Below are positions 41,983 to 64,000 of a stretch of DNA of 64,000 nt, one piece after another. The position numbers and the translations under genes were made by a program. The stretch covers positions 69,581,899-69,645,898 of the forward strand of contig CM075857.1 in NCBI GenBank assembly GCA_037975125.1, read 5' to 3'. Position 1 is the first letter of the stretch; each line of letters opens with the position of its first letter. This DNA is from Latrodectus hesperus (taxonomy: Eukaryota > Arthropoda > Arachnida > Araneae > Theridiidae). Below the pieces are notes generated by a model. It was not told where the DNA came from and did not search any database. It worked only from the letters and a program-made list of their open reading frames with translations.

Positions 41983-43112
41983 TATAACGCCACGGAAAAA
42001 TATAACTTTAACAATCAGTATAGTAAAAATGCACGACGTATGCTCGCTAATAGAGCTCATGAATCGGAAGAACAAATTGCAGCAAGAAACGCAGCTCAAC
42101 GAATCAGAACAGCAGAAATTCGCTGACGAAAGTCTCGAGAACAACGTGATGAACGTCTACGACAAAATATATTGAGAACAAGATCGGCGCGAGAACGTCA
42201 CATAGCCACATTTAGGGAACGCGACAGAGAGCGACAATAAGCCAACCGTGCATTAACACATGCATCATTCGTTCGCATTGCGTTGAATATGCACCAAACA
42301 TCAATTACTCTGCACATCCTAAAATTATAATTGGCGCAATGGATAAAATATGCCAATATTGTCACGCGTTAAAATTCTGCAATGAAACGACCGGTATGTG
42401 TTGTGCATCTGGAAAAGTTGTGCTGGCATCTCTTTCTATTTCACCGGAACCTTTAAAATCATTTCTTGCTGGCGAATCAGACGATTCGAAATTATTTTTA
42501 CGTAAGATACGCAAATTCAATTCTTGCTTCCCAATGACGTCCTCTGGCGCAACTAAAATTTGCGATCTCACATCTGATGGAAATAATTTTAAAACTACAT
42601 TCAAAATCCAAGGCCAAGTATACCACAAGATTGGGTCATTAATGACAATGCCTAATGATGATCCAAAGTTTCTCCAAATTTATTTTATGGGCAGTTGTGA
42701 GGAACGCGTGACAACTCGGTGCTTGCATAATTTCATTGAACAAGCAGAAGAGAGAGAGCAATTGTGGAATCTTTGGAAAACTTTTTTGAAAATTATAATC
42801 AACTTATCCAATTATTTAAAAGAGTATCGCCTCAATTAAGAAATGATAATTATGAAATCGTCATCAAAGCCGTCAAAGTACCATCAAGAGAAAACGCTGG
42901 CAGGGTCAACGCGCCAACCGTAGCTGAAGTTGCTGTTATTATGGTTGGTGATCCAGGTAACAACAGAGACCTCAAAATTATACTTTGAGATAGCATTTTT
43001 CATATAATTTCAGACCTTCATCTTTCGTATGACGCACTTCAATATCCCCTAATAATCTGGCAAGGACAGGATGAATATCACATCAACATCAAACAGCGTT
43101 ATCGAATCACTG

Positions 43113-43208
43113 GTACGTTTAATAATCTATACTATTTAATTCCTTATTTTGGTGATTTTAATTTCTTACTCTTAATTTTTCTAACCATATAATAACTCAT
43201 TTTTTTAG
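43113..43208 (+). other. Intron 2 of the Helitron gene
   Basis: A 96-bp AT-rich insert beginning GTACGT and ending in a T run plus AG. Removing it joins YRITG to NEINKK in one frame, a continuous Helitron protein segment. Confidence 0.8.
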
Positions 43209-45878
43209 GTAATGAAATCAATAAAAAAGTTAGTTCCATGAACTACTATGCGCATCGATTGATGATTAGACTAATCAAGATAATTATATCCTTAGATATC
43301 GTCAACTATTCCATCAATACGTTGTGGATATGTTCGCTAAGATCGAAAGTAAACGTTTATGGTATAGTAGATACAACCAGGCTAAATTAAGATCAGAGGA
43401 ATACACCCATTTACGAGATGCTATCATCGGAAACATCGATTAAAATTTATACGTCAATGACGTCGGAACTACATGTATTTTACCTTCAAGCTACATCGGC
43501 AGTCCACGGAGCATGCAGGAATACATACAAGATGCGATGACTTATGTACGTCATTATGGTCTACCTGATTTGTTTATTACATTTACATGTAATCCAAATT
43601 GGGAAGAATAAAAAGTTTGTTATTACCAGGCCAACAATCAATACACCAGCACGATATCGTTGCACGTGTGTTCAAACAAAAGTTAAAATATTTAATTGTA
43701 AAATATTCAGTTTTTGGTAACACACGTTGCTGGCTGTATTCTATTGAGTGGCAAACTCGAGGTTTGCCTCATTCTCATATTTTGGTTTGGCTTGAAGATA
43801 AAATCCGTCCAGAAGAAATTGACCAAATAATTTCTGCAGAAATTCCGGATCCATTAACTGACTCAGAATTGATTGATATTGTTACCAGTCACATGATCCA
43901 CGGACCGTGATGTGCTTTTAACATGACATCACCATGCATGGAAAAAGGAAGTTGAAAGAAACGTTTCTTGAAACCCTTTACCAATGATACTATTGCGGAT
44001 ATCAATGGTTATCCATTGTATCGCCGCAGAGACCCTGAGAATGATGGTCACACATTTACAATACGAATGTCGAATTTTAGAAATGAAGTTGAAATTGATA
44101 ATTGTTGGGTAGTTCCATACTCACCATTGCTGTCAAAAACGAATAAGGTTCATATTAATGTTGAGTTTTGCAGTTCCGTCAAATCCATTTAGTACATTTG
44201 TAAATATATTAATAAAGTTAGCGATTTGGCCGTATTTGAAGTACAAAATATAAACAAAAATGACGAAATAGCAAGATACCAGATGGGTAGATATACAAGC
44301 AGCAGCGAAGCTATCTGGCGTATTTTTAGCTTTTCCATACACGAAAGAGAACCTTCTATCCAGTAGCTTGCAGTACATCTTGAAAACGGTCAACGAGTAT
44401 ATTTTACCGAAGAAAATATTCTCCAAAGAGCATTTGAGACAGCGAAAACGACATTAACTGAATTCTTTACATTATGTCAAAAATCTGATGTATTCGGCCA
44501 ATTCGCAGAAACATTATTATATACTGATATTCCACGCTATTTTACATGGAATAAAATAAGGAAAAAGTGGGAGCCACGTAAGCAAGGAAAGCCACATCCA
44601 TCGATCCTAGACATATTTAAAGCTAAGACATTAGGACGACTTCACACTGTACATTCTAAACAACGTGAATGCTTCTTTTTGCGTTTATTGCTGGTGAATA
44701 TTCCCGGACCAACATCTTTCGAATATTTGCGAACAGTGAATGGTCGAGTATTCAATATATATCAAGATGCATGTTGCGAGTTGCAACTACTGGAAGCAGA
44801 TAATCATTGGGACTTGACACTTGCTGATGCAGCGTTGAAATCCACACCGAATAATATTCGTCAACTGTTTGCAATAATTTCGACAACATGTTTTCCAACA
44901 CAATCATCGACTCTGTGGGAAAAATATAAGAATTATATGACTGAAGATATGCTGCATCGAATTAGACGAACAAACCAATGTCCAAATTTAGATTTCACAC
45001 CAGAGATGTATAATGAAGCATTAGTGTTGATTGGAGATTTATGTATTTTAATTTCAAATTTACCACTTAGTCATTATGGAATGCCATCACCTGATCGCCC
45101 AGCTGCCGACTTAGTTAACACTGATTTGCAAGGAGAAAAACAGTACAATGACGTTGACATAGCTACAATTATTGCGAGTAATGAGCCATTACTGACAGCC
45201 TAACAAAAAATATTTATAATCGGATAATGCTGACCATTGATGCTGACCAAGGTGATTTTTTTTCTTAGACCCACCAGGTGAAACCGGTAAGACATGTGCA
45301 AATGAGTAGCATTAATTCTTGCAAAGATACGATCCTAACAGAAAATTGCTTTGACAATTGCATCGTTAGGCATTACTGCAATTTTGTTAGATGGTGGACG
45401 AACAGCACATTCAGCATTGAAGTTGCCATTAGAAATTCATAACAAACCAAACGCAATGTATAATATTAAAAAACGCGGAATGGCTACAGTGTTGCAAAAG
45501 AGTGCAATTATACTTTGGGATGAGTGTACTATGACTCATAAACATTCACTTGAAGCATTTCATAGAACTATGCAAGATTTGAAAGGCAACAATAAACTTT
45601 TCAGTAGTACTGTTTTATTACTGTCTGGTGATTTCCGGTAGACTTTACCAGTTATTCCTCACTCTACTTTAGCCGATGAGATTAACGCATGCTTAAAACA
45701 ATTGTTTTTACGGACAAGTGTTGAGACACATCGATTGACTATGAATATGCGAGTACAATTGCAAAATGATCCATCGGCACTAGTATTTTCTAACCAATTA
45801 CTGGATATTAGAAATGGTGAAATTGAGTTGCATCAAAATACACAATACATAAAATTACCAGATAATTTCTGCACTTAG

Positions 45879-46015
45879 TATGGCGTGGATAAAGCTACTC
45901 GGCTCCGTGACTTGGTGCACAGGTGACTACAGGATATCGACAAATGAGTAGCAGTTTCCCGCCTAATTGTGGTGAAGGGTTAGTCACCCAGTACCCCCCG
46001 TTATTTGGAAAAAAA
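45879..46015. other. Unassigned G+C-richer block after the Helitron
   Basis: About 130 bp, clearly less AT-rich than what follows, with TAAAGCTACTCGGCTCCGTG and GGTTAGTCACCCAGTACCCC. It is not helicase-like in any frame I could follow and has no tRNA B box. It could be a different transposon fragment joined at the Helitron break, or sequence captured by the Helitron. Confidence 0.4.
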
Positions 46016-46324
46016 TAAATATTTAATAAAAATTTAAAATAAAAGCTTAAAATGAAAATGCTATGATAATATTTTTATAAGAGTTATTTTATCGGAACAA
46101 AAAGTTTCATCAAAGTGAATAATAAAATAATTTTAGCAAAAATTAAGAAAATTTCAAATGTTCAAATAAAATTACAATATACTTCAATCTAAAATGTTTT
46201 TAAATTAGCAATGTTGTTTAATATAAATACATCTAATAAGGATTAAAAATAAAGTATTTAAAAAGGAACGCTATTGCTAAGAATAGTATTAATAAAACAT
46301 AATATAAAAATATTATAATTTTAT

Positions 46325-46580
46325 GGCACACAGTTGCCATATAATCCATGTGCCAAAATCTGAGATTGATGATTTTTTGGCGGATTTTTTTATGTATCTG
46401 ACAACCTTGTTTATGTTACGTCATACATATGGAGACCTATAAGAATTATGCACAAAATTTTATTTTGGTGATTCTAGTATTTACGTCATCGCGAACGTCA
46501 CGATACGTCATCTTGGCAACATTTATTCATCGCCAAAAAAATTCAAAATTTGGAATCACGGATTATATGGCACCTGTGCC
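46325..46580. mobile_element. MITE with perfect 8-bp target duplication
   Basis: The ends are inverted copies. The left end reads GGCACACAGTTGCCATATAATCC, and the right end, complemented, reads GGCACAGGTGCCATATAATCC. Similarity continues to a TTTTTTGGCG block about 50 bp inside. The element is flanked by AATTTTAT at 46317-46324 and 46581-46588. Length is 256 bp and no coding capacity is seen. An 8-bp duplication fits hAT, P or Merlin families. The GG start is closer to Merlin, but assignment remains open. The interior has four CRE-like ACGTCA motifs. Confidence 0.88.
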
Positions 46581-46588
46581 AATTTTAT

Positions 46589-49500
46589 ATTATAATTATT
46601 TATATTATATAAAGTTATAATATAAATGATTATAATATAAAAATATTTATGGTATGGGTTAAAATTTGTGAAATATTGGTATAAAGTGATGTATAGTGGA
46701 TTAACATAACAAGACCAAATGATTTTAAATTTTGAAATCCTTATATTGTTCATCATTAAAATGCAAAATAGAATATAAATTGATTACATGGAAGAAATAT
46801 ACATCCCTAGATCTAACATCAAGTCTTTGGTTTTATAATTTTACACTCTGATCCATTTATCAAATTTTGAATTATTTATTTTGGATTAAAGTGATATAGA
46901 TATTGTCAAATTGCAAAATAATTAAATGAATACATATAAATCAAATACTAAAAAAAGGACTGTGCTTTAAATTATTAAATTATAAATTTCATTAAAATAT
47001 ATTAAATTAAAAGACGGTTTATTCTTTTTTATTGTAATTAAAATAAAATTTAGTATTAACTCCTTTATTATAAATTAAACTTAAGACTCAGGATTATATT
47101 GAGTTAATTTTTGCGCAATTTTAAATTTCAAAGTAATAATTTCATTAAGTTTCTTGCATCATTAATAATTAAATAAAGATTTTTAAAAACTTGATCAGTC
47201 CAAATAAAGGTATTTTGGAACATTAGTTTTCTTGGTGATACTTACATGCTTCTTGATTTTTCTAAATTAAATTAATTTAATATTTTGTTTAATTATTATT
47301 TTTGTTCCATTTTCTTTGAACTTTATAATTGTTTTGAGTGGATTTAGTAATGATTAATATCATACTATAAATTCAAGATGATTTATAATTTAATTATAGT
47401 TCTTTATAGAAAATAATTCATTATTTTGTTCAACTTATTAACTCATTAATTATATATTTTAATTATATTTATTGATTAAATTTGATATCAATTTACAAAA
47501 TTTTATTCAATTTCTAAAGGACGTAATAATTAAGAGAGAAACTTGAATGATTTAGTACTTTATTTTATATGCATGATTATGTTACTTTAAAGTCTAAAAT
47601 TGTTTCGGATTCCAAACATTTCTTAAAAAATCGTTCATTAGGAGATTTCTAATGAGAAAATTTGCATTTGTATACTGATTAGAATATAATTGTGAATAAA
47701 TAAATAAAATTATATTATTAAAAGTTTAATAACACTTATAATGTTTCATTATAAAATAAAATTAATAGATTAAGTAAGTATTGTCTACTCCCACGTAAAT
47801 CGAATATTCAAGTATTAAGAGCATAATAAAAAGCACGAGTCGATGATTAAAAAGAGAAGCTTAGTAATTCTTGGTTATAATTAATGATCTTTTTCTGAAG
47901 CTATTAAAGGAAATGCTTTTCAATCATTAAATATTATCAAAGATTTGCTGGGCAGTGTTTCAGTTCGTATAATTGAACTCCGTTCATTCTACTAAGAAAA
48001 ATAAAACATAAAAGAACCAGATATATCGGCTTATAAAATATCATGTTGATAACATTCTTAATAAGCTTATAGATAAACTGTAGGAGACAGTTTCTTGTTT
48101 AATGAGGATAAATTAATGAAATTAAGTTTTATCTAAAAAAATTAATGTCTCCAATCAATCAGTTTATAAAGTTATATTATAACTATTATATTTGTGTTAT
48201 ACTAAAAAGGAAATAATTTAATGTTTTAATGATCAACAAAAAATATTTTGTGATTGTTGTGTAATTATTTTGAGATTTTTATAAGTGTTATGCAGTATAG
48301 TATACAAATTTTTGATTTATTTTTAAGAAAGAGGAAATTTTTATTTTCTTAATAATTTATTCATTCAATTTGATATTGTATAATAAAAAAGATCAAATTG
48401 ATATTTATTTGTGTCACTTATGTGTCACTTTGGAAACTGCATAAAGATGGGGAAAACACAAAGTTGAAAATCATTGTTGTTGCTCTAAACTGTTTATTAA
48501 TTGTATTTGTGATTAATTTTGTCAACATATCAATTTTATTAAAACATATCAATTTTAGTTTTACACTATTTTTAGACTTGGTTTCAGGATGAAGAATATT
48601 GTGAATAGGTGTTCGTTTTTTACACACATTTTTCTATGTCTAAACGTGTAATATATTCTTTAATAATTTGAAATTCTGAAAGTCATATTCTCCAAGTAAA
48701 ATTACCATATTAACATATTAATTTATTAACTTTAATTACTCACAAAATTGACACATTAAACATATCTTATAAATCTTTATAAGAAAATTATAGTTAAATT
48801 AGCACATTAAACATTTTTTACAAATTTACCATTTTGAAAACAATGATTTAATTTACAATACATTTTGTAATAATGTTGATATTCGTAGAGAAAATGCTCG
48901 TTATTCAATACAGATCTTAAATATGGTAAATTTGTAATATTGGCCACATATAGTTACGAACAATATTGATGCTATTTTGAATACTGAATTAAGAAATATT
49001 CTCAATACGGATATCAAATTAAGATATATTCAGTATTATAATAATAAAGGAATTAAAATTTTTTCTTGATATAAACATTTAAAATATTGAAAATTTACCC
49101 TTTTCTGATCAAGTTTTTTCATTGGATGTAGTATTTTTCTCTAAATTTAAAAGCATGATAATAACTTAAATTTTAAGGATTGAATAAAAATCTTAGTTAT
49201 TAAATTCTATCAAAAAATTCCAAAATATTTTTATTGTTACACATGTACTTTTTTTTGAAAAATTATGTATTGTTTCTAAAGATTTGCTTTTCAAACAAGA
49301 ACTTTCAAGTTCTAAACGTTATAAAATAATAAATTTTCCTCTAATACACAATTATTTCCAAAACATTCCTAGCTTTTTCTAAGACACTTAAAATTAAAAA
49401 TACATTAATTTAAATAAACCTTAAATAACTATTAGCTCAAAGTTTCATAAATCCCTATAGAATTATACATTCCTTGAGGATTTAATTATATGGTAAAATT

Positions 49501-51340
49501 TGGCAAGATATATTAATATTATTTAAATACTATTTTTGAAAATATTTCATGATTTTCATAATATTTCAAAAAAGTAATATATTTGAATTATTGCAGACAA
49601 AAAAATCGGTTATTGATTTTATATCCTTACATACAATATATAATATACCCTCATTTGATTTTAACGATTTTTTTCATAAATATTCCTGTTGATAAAGTTT
49701 TTAATATTTTAATTTTATGTATTTGGTTTTTTATTAGACGCAAGAAAAGAATATTGGAAAGAATTATGCTTATTTTGCATACATAATAATAATTATTATT
49801 AAGGAGAAAAATTATAGATACATATAAATAGAAATCAACCAGATTTAAAAGTCTCTAATTTTCTCATTAATTTGTTTTTGGATTATTTAAAAAATCTTAT
49901 TATATTCAAAAATACCTTATACTTTTATATATATAGACGACTTCATGATACTTAATTCATTAAATTTTGAGGCAATTTCTAAAAGCATATATTTTGAAAA
50001 TTTAAACTAAATAACAACAAAAAATCTGAATTTTTTGATATTACATTTAACAATTCCGATTTATGTATTATATTTACTAACGTAAAATCAACGAACTAAT
50101 GAATTTTATTTTAGAGTCAATAAATTAATTTACTCTAATTAAAGTGCTTATATAAAAATTAAAAAATGTAATTTTTAGTCAGTTAGAATACATAAAATTT
50201 GCAATAATTTAAGAAATAGTAGGAAATAAATTTAACATTTGTAAAAATATTCTTTCAAATAATAATTTATTAATTAGCATTACAAAACTATCGCAAAATA
50301 ATTGTTTAAATTTGAATATATAATACGATAACAATAAATAATTTAAAACCAAAAAAATGTAGGTAGAATACATATATCTGACTAAAACTGATATGTGGAA
50401 TTAAAATTTTATTTGGTAAACAATATTATTAGTTATTGATGTTCTGTTGAAAGAATACTTGAAAAGTTATTTATAAAAGATTATTATGTAAATAGGAAGA
50501 ATAAAAATGTGAGTTAAAACATATTTAAGTACTTGTACACAAATAATTCAGCCTCATTTCTAAAACATTTTGTTGTAAAAAGCCATTTTATTATCTCGGG
50601 GAACTTTCCATTAACAAAAAAATATGCATAGAGAATAATATTATTTATATTACTTCAATTTGATTGATATTTCATTGGAAAGAAAATATGCATATATCAC
50701 AGAAAGTGTCGCTTCCAATAAAGAATATTTGTAGAGCATTTTCGGATAAAAATGTATATTTTGAAATAGTAAACGTAGGCTTTTAAAGGCATATAACTTA
50801 TATTTTAATGTATAGGATATAGACATGAGATTTGCTTTAAATTTTTTTAAAATTTTTATTTCAAAATAAGGTCAGATATGATTTTTATTTTCTTTGAAAA
50901 TCTGTAAAAATATAAACTTTTATAAAAGTATGAGCAAAAGACACAGGTAATGTTTTCGTGCAACTTTAAATGAAATTTTGGTTTTTAAATTTGAATTAAT
51001 TTTTTATTCATAAATTTGTTATCCAGGAATTCATTATATAAATAGAAAGAGTTTTTCTTAACTCTTTTATTCTTACAACATTATGACGTCAAATTTCTAA
51101 CAGAAATATGGCATGATAATATTTTAGTACAATAAAGTTTATGAATTTTAAATAATTTTAAAAACTTTTTGTGACTAAATAACATTTGAATTTGGTCAGT
51201 GATTTAGTGAATTTGTTAACACGCAATTTTTAAAAATTGTAAGAAAAATGTTGGAGATATTTTTACTTATAGTGGATAGTATATTTAATTTGAATAAAAA
51301 AATTTTCACATCTTTGAAAATAAAATCCTCATTCTGTATA
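46589..51340. other. AT-rich stretch, nothing identified
   Basis: Open frames here (for example 48398-48592 and 49583-49786) are low-complexity hydrophobic translations without domains. No exon, RNA or transposon could be supported. Confidence 0.35.
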
Positions 51341-51526
51341 CTCACTGAGTTTTCATTTGATTCGGTGTTGAATCAAGAGCAGATACGTGGAATGGAGCGA
51401 AAGATTACATCGTGATGTTTGTCTTAAACTCACTGAGTTTTCACTCGATTTGGAGTTGAATCGGGAATGGTTACGTGGAATAGAGAGAAAGATTATACCG
51501 GAATGTTGGTCTCTGACTGTCTTAAA
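51341..51526. repeat. Diverged tandem duplication, about 90 bp unit
   Basis: Unit 1 (51341-51428) and unit 2 (51429-51526) both begin CTCACTGAGTTTTCA, share TACGTGGAAT and AAAGATTA, and end in GTCTTAAA. Unit 2 has about 10 extra bases and many substitutions, so the duplication is not recent. A 62-codon open frame spans most of it, but it has no recognisable domain. Confidence 0.85.

Positions 51527-64000
<12,474 letters not shown>

Larger units (their letters stand above)
41162..45878 (+). mobile_element. Helitron, 3'-truncated and inactive
   Basis: The probable 5' end is the TC at 41162-41163, preceded by A. It is followed by a Helitron-like leader with CTCCGAAACTACTGAACGGA (about 41200-41220). 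The interior carries an intron-containing Rep/helicase pseudogene in the same orientation. The 3' end with hairpin and CTRR is not found, because homology stops inside the helicase region near 45878. G+C content is above the surroundings throughout. Helitrons move by rolling-circle replication; this copy lacks the 3' signals and an intact protein. Confidence 0.85.
41806..45878 (+). pseudogene. Helitron Rep/helicase pseudogene
   Basis: Multi-exon relic. Exon 1 would read MPPRKH, but the start is ATA (41806-41808). Intron 1 is GTAAGT...AAG at 41824-41982, and intron 2 is GTACGT...TTTTAG at 43113-43208; both are canonical and phase-consistent. The N-terminal region contains CQYCHALKF and CCASGKV, zinc-binding pairs typical of Helitron proteins (about 42345-42420). 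The Rep nuclease has its HUH motif as GLPHSHILVWLED (43761-43799). The catalytic tyrosine motif YICKY (44193-44207) is directly preceded by a premature TAG. In the helicase, Walker A is PPGETGKT (about 45271-45294) and Walker B is ILWDECTM (about 45510-45533), followed by LLLSGDFR. Stops include TGA near 42124 and TAA near 42238. The helicase C-terminal motifs are missing. Confidence 0.88.

Noticed and set aside
42362..42628. 88-codon minus-strand open frame
   Set aside because: It is the shadow of the well-supported Helitron N-terminal region on the plus strand.

Overview
This is a eukaryotic window, very AT-rich and almost entirely non-coding, with long introns or intergenic stretches, dinucleotide microsatellites and many decayed transposons. 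The best guess for the source is a chelicerate, probably a spider. The reasons are an arthropod allatostatin-C-type neuropeptide exon, a crowd of degenerate Tc1, Ty3/Gypsy, Helitron and KRBA2-like integrase relics, and tRNA-derived SINEs. The species cannot be fixed from the sequence alone. There are no bacterial genes, operons, CRISPR arrays or phage modules.

Only two pieces look like functional host genes. One is the last coding exon of a TRMT61A-type tRNA m1A58 methyltransferase on the plus strand (6456-6674, polyadenylation signal at 6746). The sequence to its left is probably its intron. The other is the last coding exon of an allatostatin-C-family neuropeptide precursor, most like allatostatin CC, on the minus strand (32826-33008). 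It carries the cyclic peptide core CYFNAVSC just before the stop codon.

Mobile-element layout from left to right: a complete-ended 1.3 kb Tc1-like element (3307-4622); a half Tc1-like element in reverse (9280-9862); a broken THAP-domain gene in reverse (10005-10711) with a perfect CRE palindrome upstream; a third Tc1/mariner-like fragment (about 11870-12426); a reverse tRNA-SINE with 13-bp target-site duplications (16002-16390); a decayed Ty3/Gypsy element bounded by LTRs and a 4-bp duplication (17963-22199); a near-perfect 90-bp inverted repeat (26553-27065); two inverted relics of one integrase-type element with a forward SINE between them (29395-31935); an intron-containing Helitron pseudogene that starts at the edge of a large TA/CA microsatellite (41162-45878); and a 256-bp MITE with an exact 8-bp duplication (46325-46580).

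The rest, notably 46.6-64 kb, is AT-rich sequence with microsatellites and short tandem duplications. I found no intact mobile element and no convincing new multi-gene system. The items most worth follow-up are the neuropeptide exon, the inverted integrase pair, the young-looking 90-bp inverted repeat and the MITE with four CRE-like motifs.
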